This document shows positions 1 to 8,558 of a DNA stretch of 64,000 bases, piece after piece. The stretch spans positions 60,953 to 124,952 of the forward strand of contig CAZJQS010000008.1 in NCBI GenBank assembly GCA_964548175.1, written 5' to 3'. Below the pieces are notes generated by a model that made no database searches, was not told where the DNA came from, and saw only the letters and a list, made by a program, of their open reading frames with translations. Both the position numbers and the translations under genes were made by a program. Origin of the DNA: JANQPA01 sp964548175. GTDB taxonomy: Bacteria > Bacteroidota > Bacteroidia > Chitinophagales > Saprospiraceae. Numbering within the stretch: the stretch's first letter is position 1; every line of letters begins with the position of its first letter.

Positions 1-1418
1 GTGGTAAATCCTATCTGGAATACGTCCCGGTCCGGGATAGCTATTTTGCCTTCCTCACTATTTATGGAGAAGAATCCGATCTGGACAAACCTATTGAATG
101 GAGAGTATGGGATGCCTCTACTTGCCTGGTCTATGAAGGAGAGTTTTTGAACCCAGGAGAAACCGCCGGCCAAACCCTGTCTTTTTCTATAGATCATTAT
201 AAAGAAGGTACTATCCGGACTCAGGGAGACATCAACGAAGAAATACCATTGAACGTGGGCTGGAATTGGCTTTCCTTCAATTTGGACTTTCCGGTCAATG
301 ACCTTAATACCGTCTTTTCAGGAAATACCCTTCTGGATGGAAACCTTCTCAGGTCCCAGATAAGTCTGGCCGAATATTTTGAAGGTACCTGGTTCGGTAC
401 TTTAAATAGTATTGATGTCAGGCAGATGTATTTGTTGAATGCCGGGCGGATCGACACCCTCAGTCTTTGGGGGAAAGTGCTCAACCCAGGCACGCCGATC
501 CCGCTACAAAAGAACTGGAACTGGATCAGTTACCTGCCTAAGTTCAACTTGCCGGTTAAGTCGGCGATGCAATCTTACCAGCCACAGGATCAGGATATCA
601 TAAAAAGCCAAACGTCCTTTGCCGTTTATGTGGAAGATATCGATGCCTGGCTTGGGAACCTGCGCTTTATGGAACCGCATAAAGGATATCAACTCTACAC
701 TAGCCAGGATAATCCTTCCCAACTGATCTATCCGGACCATCCATTGGGCATTCCGAAATCTAATGACCAGGACACTACCGGGGCATCCCCTTTCTGGGCC
801 TTGAACCCGCTGGAATATGAGTTCAGTATGACCCTGATAGGAATGGTCTCGGCGGAAGGCCTGAACGTAACAGATGAAAATATGGAGTTGGGTGCATTTC
901 ACGGTGAAGAAGTCAGGGGAAGCACCAAAGCTGTTTTTGTAGAACCGCTGAATGCTTACCTGTTCTTTATGACCTGTTATGCTAACGAGAATGGAGAAAT
1001 GATTAGCTTCAAACTTTTCGATTCTGAAATGAATGAAGTAAAAGAGCTAACAGAAGCCATTCCGTTTGTAGTGAATCTGCACAGCGGAGGCATAAAAGAT
1101 CCGGTGCCTTTTACCTTCCTGACCACCAACACGAAGGAGGAGGCTTTCCAGTCTGATTTTACCGTCATTCCGAATCCATTCCGCTCAGAAACGGTATTCC
1201 AGTTCAGTTTACCTAATGCACAAGACATCACCCTTCGTATTGTTGATATTGGCGGAAAAGAAGTGAGGCAGATCCGTACGCAAGGGAATGCAGGCTTGAA
1301 TGCGATAAGTTGGAATGGTCAAACGACCGAAGGTACCCGATTACAAGCAGGGGTATATTTCGTCCGACTCCAAACGGAGCAAGGCAATATGATCAGGAAG
1401 GTCATATTGATGGATTAG
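1..1418 (+). CDS. T9SS-exported surface protein, C-terminal part (5' end outside window)
   Basis: The reading frame is open from the first bases of the window (frame starting at base 3), so this is the C-terminal ~470 residues of a larger protein. Two related modules are visible, each opening with a W-N-W-(L/I)-S signature (GWNWLSF near base 256, NWNWISY near base 513) and ending in a GYQLY-like strand; the protease at 51428 carries the same module. The last ~85 residues, beginning about FTVIPNPF and ending in GVYFVRLQTEQGNMIRKVILMD-like strands, are a typical type A T9SS sorting domain (Por_Secre_tail, TIGR04183). This domain directs export across the outer membrane and is normally cleaved by the sortase PorU. 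The upstream catalytic or adhesive part is not visible, so the overall function is unknown. A strong terminator follows directly. Confidence 0.88.
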   Translation, partial: GKSYLEYVPVRDSYFAFLTIYGEESDLDKPIEWRVWDASTCLVYEGEFLNPGETAGQTLSFSIDHYKEGTIRTQGDINEEIPLNVGWNWLSFNLDFPVNDLNTVFSGNTLLDGNLLRSQISLAEYFEGTWFGTLNSIDVRQMYLLNAGRIDTLSLWGKVLNPGTPIPLQKNWNWISYLPKFNLPVKSAMQSYQPQDQDIIKSQTSFAVYVEDIDAWLGNLRFMEPHKGYQLYTSQDNPSQLIYPDHPLGIPKSNDQDTTGASPFWALNPLEYEFSMTLIGMVSAEGLNVTDENMELGAFHGEEVRGSTKAVFVEPLNAYLFFMTCYANENGEMISFKLFDSEMNEVKELTEAIPFVVNLHSGGIKDPVPFTFLTTNTKEEAFQSDFTVIPNPFRSETVFQFSLPNAQDITLRIVDIGGKEVRQIRTQGNAGLNAISWNGQTTEGTRLQAGVYFVRLQTEQGNMIRKVILMD

Positions 1419-1440
1419 TATTGAGTTTTTGGAGAATCTT

Positions 1441-1480
1441 AACAGGACCACATTCTGAAGAATAGTGGTCCTGTTTTTTT
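1441..1480 (+). terminator. Rho-independent terminator
   Basis: An 11-bp perfect stem (AACAGGACCAC at 1441-1451 with GTGGTCCTGTT at 1465-1475) is followed by a run of T residues. It lies 22 bases after the stop of the T9SS protein. Confidence 0.85.
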
Positions 1481-1607
1481 AGCGTATTTGTAAAAAGCCT
1501 GTTTCCCACAAAAGGCAGCGATGCGGAAGTGAGACAATTTACTTTACCTGTGGTTTGTGACCGAATGGCCAAAAAATACAGGTAAAATAATTTTGATAAA
1601 AACGTTT

Positions 1608-2999
1608 TCACTCCAGCTTGATCGTTTGCAAATGTTTCTTTCCCTTATTCATATACCGTTGTATAATTCCCAGATTTTCCGGGGAGTGCGGATAGGGATC
1701 AATGGCATTGCGGAGTTCTTCCAGATTGTGAAAACCTTCTTCGGCGCTGATGAACCCAAATCCCTGAAAACGATTATTCTCTACCAAGACCACAGATCGT
1801 TCATCTTCATGCCTGCCCTGGTCGATCAGAATAAAATCCTCATCAAAGGCAATGCCGAGATAGGGAATGGCTTCTTCCACTTTAGCATTGTAGGACGCCG
1901 GCGGCTCCTGTCCGACACAGGCGCCCTGGCATTGTTTGAGGTGAAAACCAAAACAAGGGCCCGTGCCTTTGTCTTTTCCGGAAAGGATGCCGCATAAGCC
2001 AAATTCTTCCTGTATGATGCCGATGCGCCCTCTGGCCGAGGCTATGCTGGGATATTCGCCGATGATGCGAAGTTTTTTGCGGTCCCGGAGCTTTACCTTG
2101 TCGGTTGTCAACCTCAGATAGCCCTTGTCGTCTTTCCAGCAATACATGACATAGGGGAAGGTGACGCGGCGCTGGGCCCGGTTAATAGACGGTTGGAGGC
2201 GTTTGATCTCAAAGGATTCAAGCAATAAGGCAATAAGCTCCGAGCCTGTCTCCTCATACGAAATGTCGCGGACAATGCGATGAACTTTCCCCCCTTTTTT
2301 GTCGAGATCGGAAAAATGATCCGCTATTCTTTTTTTGATATTGATGCTTTTACCGACATAGGCTATATTGCCTTGCTCATCGTGCAGGTAATAAACGCCG
2401 CAGGTTTCCGGTAAAGCGTGGATTTTTTCCATGTCGATACCCGGGGGCAGCAAAGATTCCCTGATGCCGAGATTGATCATGTCTCTGATCTCGGTTCCCT
2501 CGCGCTGTTTTTCCAGGATGTATTCAAACAATTGGGTGGTGGCCATGGCGTCGCCCATGGCCCGGTGCCGGTCGGAAATGGGAATGCTGAAATGGCTAAT
2601 GAGGTTGCCCAGGCTGTACGAGTGCAGCCCGGGGAACGTCTTTCGGCTTAGCCGAACGGTGCACAGCTGCTTGCGGGTATAGGCATAGCCCAGGCGGGAA
2701 AATTCTTTTTTGATGAAGCCATAATCGAATCGGACATTATGTGCCACAAATACCGCTCCCTTGGTCATTTCCACGATTTGTCTGGCTACCTCATAAAACT
2801 TGGGCGCCTGATCGACCATCTCCTGAGTGATGCCCGTCAATTCGGTGATGCCTGCCGGAATATAACGCTCCGGATTGATCAGACTCTCAAAACGGTCGAT
2901 AATCCGCTCTCCGTCATGGAGGACAATCGCAATTTCCGTAATTTTATCCCGCGAGGTGTTGCCTCCTGTCGTTTCAATGTCGATTATGGCGTATTTCAT
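1608..2999 (-). CDS. DEDDh 3'-5' exonuclease fused to GIY-YIG (UvrC-type) nuclease domain
   Basis: 463 residues. The N-terminal ~170 residues match the DnaQ/Pol III epsilon exonuclease family: DIETTGG near residue 7 supplies the first acidic pair, HNVRFD near 92 the second, and HRAMGDA near 144 the final His and Asp. From about residue 195 a GIY-YIG domain follows (GVYYLHD, then YVGKSINIKKR), as in the UvrC/Cho nick-making module. About 200 further residues have no recognisable domain and contain a few Cys residues (CFGFHLKQCQGAC). Bacteroidota commonly carry this fusion, usually annotated as an exonuclease domain protein; a role in DNA repair or end processing is inferred. It is divergent from the NamZ gene. 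The start ATG at 2999 follows a short leader that contains an inverted repeat. Confidence 0.88.
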   Translation of the reverse strand: MKYAIIDIETTGGNTSRDKITEIAIVLHDGERIIDRFESLINPERYIPAGITELTGITQEMVDQAPKFYEVARQIVEMTKGAVFVAHNVRFDYGFIKKEFSRLGYAYTRKQLCTVRLSRKTFPGLHSYSLGNLISHFSIPISDRHRAMGDAMATTQLFEYILEKQREGTEIRDMINLGIRESLLPPGIDMEKIHALPETCGVYYLHDEQGNIAYVGKSINIKKRIADHFSDLDKKGGKVHRIVRDISYEETGSELIALLLESFEIKRLQPSINRAQRRVTFPYVMYCWKDDKGYLRLTTDKVKLRDRKKLRIIGEYPSIASARGRIGIIQEEFGLCGILSGKDKGTGPCFGFHLKQCQGACVGQEPPASYNAKVEEAIPYLGIAFDEDFILIDQGRHEDERSVVLVENNRFQGFGFISAEEGFHNLEELRNAIDPYPHSPENLGIIQRYMNKGKKHLQTIKLE

Positions 3000-3006
3000 C
3001 GGTATT

Positions 3007-3079
3007 AAGTAGAAGGTACAAAGTAGGAGGATTAAAAAGTGATTCGACCCGTTGTCTTTCTACTTTCTACCTTCTACTT
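3007..3079. repeat. Inverted repeat between divergent genes
   Basis: Bases 3007-3026 (AAGTAGAAGGTACAAAGTAG) pair with 3060-3079 with a single mismatch, leaving a 33-nt loop. The element fills the short space between two divergent start codons (2999 and 3102), so it overlaps both likely promoters. Each arm has internal repetition of GTAGAA/AAGTAG units. Confidence 0.7.
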
Positions 3080-3101
3080 TATACTATTTTAAAACAAATT
3101 G

Positions 3102-4316
3102 ATGGTGAAAATAAATAAAATTGTTGTATTTCTGCTGCTTTTGCAACTAAATTGTAGTAATGTGCCTGCTCCGGATGGCCTGTCCTCCTATCCGATTGCT
3201 GAATCTGCTCCCATTGTCAAGGTAGGCGCCGAAAGCATGAGTGAATATTTGCCTTTTTTACAGCAGGGCAGAGGGGCATTGGTCGTCAACCATACTTCCA
3301 TCGTTCCGCAAGGGCATCTGGTGGATGTATTGAAAGAAAATGGAGTGGACATTGCCCGGATCTTTTCTCCCGAGCATGGCTTTCGCGGCACGGCGGATGC
3401 CGGGGAAAAAATCAGGGATGGGGTGGATCCTCAATCTGGAATTCCGCTCGTTTCGCTTTACGGTAGTAAAAGAAAACCGGCTGTTGAGGACCTTCAGGAT
3501 CTGGATTGGGTGGTCTTTGATATTCAGGACGTGGGCGCCCGATTTTATACCTACATTTCCACTATGCACTACGTCATGGAAGCCTGCGCTGAAAACGATA
3601 AACCATTAATTATCCTGGACCGGCCTAATCCCAACGGCCATTATGTGGATGGGCCTATACGACAGGAGGGGTATCAGTCTTTTGTAGGTATGCATCCCGT
3701 GCCGGTTGTACATGGCATGACGATTGGAGAATACGCCAAAATGATCAACGGGGAAGGCTGGCTGGCCGGAGGCCGGCAATGTGAACTGACCGTCATTCCT
3801 TGTCAGAACTATACCCACCAGACAACATACGACTTGCCGGTTAACCCTTCGCCTAATTTGCCTAATATGCGTTCCATTTATTTGTATCCTTCTCTTTGCT
3901 TTTTTGAGGGGACGCTATTGAGCGTAGGGCGTGGCACGGATAAGCAATTTCAGGTCCTGGGACATCCCGATCTGCCTGTAGGCGATTACCGGTTCACGCC
4001 TCAACCGAACGACGGAGCGAAATATCCGAAGCTGCAAGGTGAAGAATGCCGCGGTTGGGATCTGACCAATTTATCTCCCGAAAGGATACGGGAAAAAGCA
4101 CGTATCGACCTAAGCTACCTGATCGATATGTATCAGGCTTTTCCGGATAAGGCTGTTTTTTTTCTGTCTAATAATTTTATCGATAAACTGGCCGGCGGCC
4201 CGGACTTGAAAAACCAGATCATTAAAGGAATGAGTGAAGGTGAAATCAGAAAGAGCTGGGAGGATGGCCTGAGGGAATTCAGGGCTAAAAGAGAAAAGTA
4301 TTTGATTTATGAATGA
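3102..4316 (+). CDS. namZ: NamZ-type exo-beta-N-acetylmuramidase (DUF1343), lipoprotein
   Basis: 404 residues. The family signature runs from about residue 30: a glycan-binding Rossmann-like half with VVNHTS, SPEHGFRG, SLYG and FDIQDVGARFYTYIST, then DRPNPN and the DUF1343 C-terminal half (PNMRSIYLYPSLCFFEGT, GRGTDKQF). Characterised NamZ enzymes remove terminal MurNAc from peptidoglycan fragments, normally together with a GH3 NagZ. The N-terminus is hydrophobic and ends in LQLNC, which reads as a lipobox, so it is probably anchored in the periplasm. ATG at 3102 is chosen over the TTG one codon upstream. The peptidoglycan amidase at 33380 and the GH3-like protein at 34643 may act in the same turnover pathway, though they are not adjacent. 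Confidence 0.9.
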   Translation: MVKINKIVVFLLLLQLNCSNVPAPDGLSSYPIAESAPIVKVGAESMSEYLPFLQQGRGALVVNHTSIVPQGHLVDVLKENGVDIARIFSPEHGFRGTADAGEKIRDGVDPQSGIPLVSLYGSKRKPAVEDLQDLDWVVFDIQDVGARFYTYISTMHYVMEACAENDKPLIILDRPNPNGHYVDGPIRQEGYQSFVGMHPVPVVHGMTIGEYAKMINGEGWLAGGRQCELTVIPCQNYTHQTTYDLPVNPSPNLPNMRSIYLYPSLCFFEGTLLSVGRGTDKQFQVLGHPDLPVGDYRFTPQPNDGAKYPKLQGEECRGWDLTNLSPERIREKARIDLSYLIDMYQAFPDKAVFFLSNNFIDKLAGGPDLKNQIIKGMSEGEIRKSWEDGLREFRAKREKYLIYE

Positions 4317-4323
4317 GTTGTTT

Positions 4324-4495
4324 GGTTATTGAGGCTGTCTCAGAAAGACCTACGGCCTTTTTTCGCAGCCAATAATATATTTTTTAGCGGCATTTTAAGA
4401 GGAAGAATTTTATTTTTCTCTTAAAATGCCGCTAAAAAAGAAATTTATTAGGCTGCGAAAACCTGCAGGATGCTTTTGAGACAGCCTCAATAACC
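4324..4495. repeat. Nested 172-bp palindromic element between convergent genes
   Basis: Three concentric inverted arms are visible. The outer arms are 4324-4342 with 4477-4495 (19 bp, perfect, containing GAGGCTGTCTCA). The middle arms centre on CGCAGCC (4364-4370) and GGCTGCG (4451-4457). The inner arms are 4380-4401 with 4418-4439 (22 bp, perfect). It fills the whole space between the stop codons of namZ and the convergent secreted-protein gene. It may act as a bidirectional terminator, but its size and terminal motif resemble a transposon-derived miniature element. Confidence 0.8.
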
Positions 4496-4505
4496 GACAA
4501 CCAAA

Positions 4506-5045
4506 TTACCAGGAAAAAGCCCTTAACTCGGTCAGCGAGCTCATCAGGTCAGGTAATTTCATATTACCGACGGTTTTTCCTTCGGAGCTGGTCGTTTCGG
4601 TATATTTGGTAGGCGGAAGCTTAGCAGTAGCTGTGAAAACAGCTAAGCCATATTCCTTTCTTCCTTTAACATAAGGCACCCAACGGCCTTCTTTAAGCTC
4701 TTCATTTTTCTCGTAGTAGCCGGTGCTGATGCCGAAAGGACCTGACTTAAGCAGCTTGCCATTGCTGTCATACACTTGAAGGGTATACTCCACTTCCGGT
4801 TCGACCTGGACGATAAAAGGCTCTACATCGGTAAATTTTTCTTCAGCAACGACTTCCTCTCCTTTAAGTATTTTTACCTTGCCTTCAGAGATCTTTTTAC
4901 CTTTCGCCACGTCTCTCATTTCAGTGTAGGCATAACCTTTAAAAGACACTTTATTGTCTTCATTTTTCTCTTTATCCTGAGCAAGGATTGGAGAAGTACC
5001 TGCCATAATAAAAAGGGCGGCAAAAAGAACGAATAAGTTTTTCAT
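4506..5045 (-). CDS. Hypothetical secreted protein
   Basis: 179 residues, family not recognised. The N-terminal signal peptide is clear (MKNLFVLFAALFIMAGTSPILAQ, cleavage after ILAQ likely). The mature part is rich in Lys and Glu. It contains a short beta-rich stretch (VEPEVEYTLQVYDSNGKLLKSG) that reads like a carboxypeptidase-regulatory or Ig-like strand pattern. No cysteines, catalytic motif or sorting tail are seen, so it is probably periplasmic. The start ATG is well placed at 5045. The gene is convergent with namZ and separated from it by the nested palindrome. Confidence 0.75.
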   Translation of the reverse strand: MKNLFVLFAALFIMAGTSPILAQDKEKNEDNKVSFKGYAYTEMRDVAKGKKISEGKVKILKGEEVVAEEKFTDVEPFIVQVEPEVEYTLQVYDSNGKLLKSGPFGISTGYYEKNEELKEGRWVPYVKGRKEYGLAVFTATAKLPPTKYTETTSSEGKTVGNMKLPDLMSSLTELRAFSW

Positions 5046-5563
5046 ATGTGTTCTTATTTTTTTGGGATAAAAACGTTGTTAAATAAAAAAAATTGGAGGC
5101 TAAAGCCTTTTCTTAGTAACAAATCTAACGCTAAATATGTTAAGAGGCTCCTAAGTTAAGCTTTTTGTATGGTTAAATAATTTCACAAAGAAAAAGGAGA
5201 AAAAATAGGAGTCATCCCTTAAATCGGATAAAAAGGTTGAAGTTTCTCCCTATAAATGGATGCTGGCTTATCTACCGCCAGGTGAGATAAGCCAGCATCT
5301 TCCAGATAAAATCAAGCTGTCATCCGTTTTATTGGACGATATGTTTTTTAAAAGTCACTTTTGATCATTCAGTTACCTATAAAAAGGAAAGGATGGCCAA
5401 AAATAAGGTAAGAACGATTGGGTTGGGCAGGTTCTTTCTAAAATGCATGAGTATTTTGTTTTTTGTTTGTTGTGGTCTTTTTCCAAAAAAAATGAGAAAG
5501 ACGACACCTTAAATTTATTCCTTAACATCAGGGAAAGAACGGATGTTTGATCCGGGGGCGAAA
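5046..5563. other. Intergenic region, 518 bp
   Basis: AT-rich, with no convincing ORF or RNA gene. It holds the upstream region of the minus-strand secreted protein and the end of the minus-strand barrel gene. The only structure seen is the hairpin at 5260-5298. A TAGATTTG sequence on the minus strand (5120-5127) could be a -7 element, but no matching -33 TTG is present. Confidence 0.5.
5260..5298. repeat. 14-bp perfect inverted repeat
   Basis: Arms ATGCTGGCTTATCT (5260-5273) and AGATAAGCCAGCAT (5285-5298) are perfect. ACC/GGT inside the 11-nt loop can extend the stem. It lies between two minus-strand genes and has no adjacent T-tract, so it does not look like a simple terminator. Confidence 0.7.
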
Positions 5564-7651
5564 CTAGAATTGATACCTGATCTGAGCGCCCACCTCTGTT
5601 CTTACCGGCCCGTTGATTTCCTCAAGGCCGGAGCCGATCTCACTGCGGTTAGTCCAGAAGGTCTGTGCGATCCTTCCTTCAATGGTGAGCGCTTTTACAG
5701 GACGATAGCGGAGGTTGAAGTAAAATCTGCTGCCTTTATTGTAGTAAGCAGGTATGGAAAAGTTGTACAATAACCCATTTTCAAAATGATAAAACCGCAC
5801 ATCATATCCATCGGTATCGAACAAGGCAAAGCGGGTGGTAAAGGAAAAGGGAGAATCGGATGGCCGGAATAAAACATCATGTAAGATAGAAAATCCTTTT
5901 TGATAACCTTCCACTTCATTGTAAGCATACCCGTAATCGAGGCGGCTGCGCAATTCCATGCTTTTATTGAGGGTATAGGCAAAATGAAGCCGTGTTTGAA
6001 GCAATCGGTAAGGGATGAGCACATTGAGGTTGCTTTCATTGTTGGGAGCATTTCTTTCCTTAACCTCCTGACGGACTTCCAGGTAGGAACGGAGCCTGCG
6101 TTTGAGGTAATAGGTTAATCGCACCCGGTATTCGTATCCGCGTGACGGAGCGTCTACCTGAAAGCGAAGCCAGGGGTACCGCCAGGTGTCGAAATAGGCG
6201 TTCAAAGTAAAATGATCAACAGGGCGGAGTTCAACGCCCATATACCAGCCGGTCTCATTGCGCCCCCCCGCCGTTTCGGCCAGTGGGTTGGCGTTCAGGG
6301 CCTGGTAGTCCCTTGGAAAATGACGAAAGGCTAATGCCAAATCGATAAAGCGATCCAGGCTGACCAGCAGTCCGTTAATGGTGGCAATGCTTCCGTTATC
6401 GCTGTAGGCGGTCTCTCCGAATAAGTTGACGTTCCGCCAGCGATAGTTGTAATCCAGGCTGGCATTCATCAATCTGTCACCGTTAAAAAAATATTGATTG
6501 TACGGGCGGATCGTCCGGAGCAGTGGTTTATCGAACTGATCGTACAAAACATTCAACGCAATATGCCCACGATCGAGCTTGTACTTTATACTGGAGCCGA
6601 GAGTAAACTGGCCCACGACATTTTCATCTTCGATCTCAGAGGCAGTACGGTGCAAGCCGTCCAGGTCGAAGGAGGTGAGGCTGAAGATGGCCTGCTCTGT
6701 ATCGGTGGTATCGGGCAGCAGGATATTGCCGTCTCTTTTTTTGTAGGACGCCAGAATACTTATTTCCAATTGTTCGCCTGGCGCCAGGGTGGCGGCAGCT
6801 CCTCGCATGAAATTTACCTCATTAACGGAAGTATAGGGGGTGATGGTGCGCGAAGTCCGCTTGATCAAAGTAGCTACTGAACTTTTTCCATAACCAAAAC
6901 CGGAGTACAGGATAAGTCCTTGCCCAAAGCTGACGTTAAAATCACCCAAAGCCAGCGTTTTCAGCCACTTGCGGTAATTTCTCAAATACACATGCCCTGA
7001 ATAGTAATCGAATCCCTGGGGATTGGAGCCTCGGAAAAAAGCTTCCCCCCTGTCTTTCTCCGCCGTAAAGCCGAAGCTGAGCCGGTTAGAGTACGCATGC
7101 TTGTAGCGCAAATACAACTGATTGGGATCGCCTTCATAGCGTGGTCGAAGCGTTTCTTCGTCGACTTCTGCAAAGCCTCTCTGTCGTTCCAAAATGCGGT
7201 TCCAGCGCAGGTACAGTTCATTCCTGCCTTCACTGAGCATTTCTCCTACGGATACCTGAAAGTCGTCAATATCCGAACGGATAGTAACAAAAGGTTGTAT
7301 CCTTCGAATAGTAGCCAGGTCAAAAGAAGGTATGGACTGTAGTTCGTAAAGGGCGATCAACGGCCCTGCGGTTCGCCGGTATTCAAGAAAATTAAAAACC
7401 TGTCCGTCGGATAATAGTTGCAACGATTGCAGCTCGGCTTCGTCCGCCCTGTTTAGATCGATTGGGTTTTCCAGGTAGCCTTCAAGGGTCTCTATGAGCG
7501 TATTGAAGTCAAACACCCCCTCACTCTCAGTATTTTGGAGAAAATCCTCGATGATTTCTTGTATGTAGGGAGGTAAAGTGGAGGGGAAGGTGTCTCGCTG
7601 AGCTGTTAATAAGCAAGGCCAAAGCATTAAAAAGATCAGTAGACATCTCAT
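5564..7651 (-). CDS. Helix-hairpin-helix domain / outer-membrane barrel-like protein
   Basis: 695 residues. A signal peptide (MRCLLIFLMLWPCLLTAQ) precedes a helix-hairpin-helix region at about residues 57-120 (NPIDLNRADEAELQSL, later LYELQSIPSFDLATI). This resembles the ComEA-type HhH unit. The rest (~570 residues) is a series of alternating amphipathic strands rich in Tyr, Arg and Phe and ends in an aromatic residue (QIRYQF), typical of an outer-membrane beta-barrel. Long proteins of this HhH-plus-barrel type are widespread in Bacteroidota but have no established function. DNA binding or uptake is an inference from the HhH fold only. Confidence 0.75.
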   Translation of the reverse strand: MRCLLIFLMLWPCLLTAQRDTFPSTLPPYIQEIIEDFLQNTESEGVFDFNTLIETLEGYLENPIDLNRADEAELQSLQLLSDGQVFNFLEYRRTAGPLIALYELQSIPSFDLATIRRIQPFVTIRSDIDDFQVSVGEMLSEGRNELYLRWNRILERQRGFAEVDEETLRPRYEGDPNQLYLRYKHAYSNRLSFGFTAEKDRGEAFFRGSNPQGFDYYSGHVYLRNYRKWLKTLALGDFNVSFGQGLILYSGFGYGKSSVATLIKRTSRTITPYTSVNEVNFMRGAAATLAPGEQLEISILASYKKRDGNILLPDTTDTEQAIFSLTSFDLDGLHRTASEIEDENVVGQFTLGSSIKYKLDRGHIALNVLYDQFDKPLLRTIRPYNQYFFNGDRLMNASLDYNYRWRNVNLFGETAYSDNGSIATINGLLVSLDRFIDLALAFRHFPRDYQALNANPLAETAGGRNETGWYMGVELRPVDHFTLNAYFDTWRYPWLRFQVDAPSRGYEYRVRLTYYLKRRLRSYLEVRQEVKERNAPNNESNLNVLIPYRLLQTRLHFAYTLNKSMELRSRLDYGYAYNEVEGYQKGFSILHDVLFRPSDSPFSFTTRFALFDTDGYDVRFYHFENGLLYNFSIPAYYNKGSRFYFNLRYRPVKALTIEGRIAQTFWTNRSEIGSGLEEINGPVRTEVGAQIRYQF

Positions 7652-7943
7652 ATGGTCGGTGGCTTAATGGGGGCTAACAATCTAATCAGCATTAAAAATA
7701 GGCCTATTTTTTCTGGGATATTGAAAAAAAATAAAAAAAGTTGCAGAATTAATTTCCGTAAAAAAAGAGGGCAAAAGGAGAAAATGAAGAAATTTTTTTC
7801 GAGAAAAAACACTTTGTAAAATTATGTTCGGAAATGAAAAATGATGGTTGATCAGGGGTATTGTGGATATTGTAAAAAAATTAAAGGTATTTTGAAAGAA
7901 ATATATAATTCAATATTTTTGGTTAAATATTTATTAACAACAC

Positions 7944-8282
7944 ATGAAAAAAATTGAAGCAATCATCCGGCTGTCCCGGTTCGACAGCGTTCGGGATGCG
8001 CTGGCCAAAGTCGGCGTCCGTTTTTTCACCTTAAAAGAAGTCAAAGGATTTGGTTTACAACAGGGTGAAAAGCTGATGTACCGCGGTAGTGTTTATGATG
8101 CAGATTACATTGCCCGGCTACAGTTGGATATCCTGACGACGGGCGACAAAGTAGACTCGATTGTTGAGGCCATTCTTCAATCCGCCAGGACAGGAGACGT
8201 TGGCGATGGAAAGATCAGCGTGCTTGACGTGCAGCAGGTAGTGCGTATCCGCACAGCCGAGAAAGATGCCAAAGCCATTTAA
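7944..8282 (+). CDS. glnB: PII-family nitrogen regulatory protein
   Basis: 112 residues, the usual PII length. The start MKKIEAIIR is canonical. The T-loop reads GLQQGEKLMYRGSVYDADY and retains the tyrosine at the position of Tyr51, which is uridylylated in proteobacterial PII. TGDVGDGKISV is the B-loop and VVRIRT the C-terminal signature. PII senses ATP/ADP and 2-oxoglutarate and docks into Amt channels. The gene is followed by amt and glutamine synthetase on the same strand, which supports the GlnK-like role of gating the ammonium channel. Whether to call it glnB or glnK cannot be decided from sequence. The leader is very AT-rich, with no perfect promoter match seen. Confidence 0.93.
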   Translation: MKKIEAIIRLSRFDSVRDALAKVGVRFFTLKEVKGFGLQQGEKLMYRGSVYDADYIARLQLDILTTGDKVDSIVEAILQSARTGDVGDGKISVLDVQQVVRIRTAEKDAKAI

Positions 8283-8395
8283 TAAAGTATCGTTTTTTTG
8301 ACTTGAGTTTCCTCCTGCCTTAACCATATCATCCAAATAAGATCGCTTTACCCTGAAATATAATTTACCTGCGCTGCAGGCTAAATGTTAATAAT

Positions 8396-8457
8396 GAGGT
8401 TGTGTGAAAAAGTCATTTTGCCTGCCTGCGGGCAAAATGACTTTTTTACACAACCTC
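8396..8457. repeat. Long palindrome between PII and amt genes
   Basis: 27-bp arms (8396-8422 and 8431-8457) pair with one mismatch around an 8-nt loop. The outer ends read GAGGTTGTGTGAAAAAG and its inverse. Single unpaired copies of the same end occur at 11669-11683 and 29322-29338. It lies in the PII-amt spacer and could attenuate amt transcription. Confidence 0.8.
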
Positions 8458-8558
8458 GCCTTCATAAACAAGGCAACAGGCTGCATACTTCGGTGAGCCG
8501 TCTTCGATACAGGATCAGTAAATGGGAATTATTAAAAAACATAAATCAACGCAATACA

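Noticed and set aside
4324..4495. Simple Rho-independent terminator explanation for the nested palindrome
   Set aside because: Three nested arms over 172 bp with a transposon-like end and no T-tract do not fit a plain terminator, although it may still terminate transcription.
6494..6880. 128-codon plus-strand ORF inside the HhH/barrel gene
   Set aside because: It is a shadow of a long minus-strand gene with signal peptide and continuous barrel pattern.
8385..8558. N-terminal extension of Amt starting at 8385
   Set aside because: It passes through the palindrome and lacks a hydrophobic start; ATG 8559 gives a canonical Amt N-terminus.
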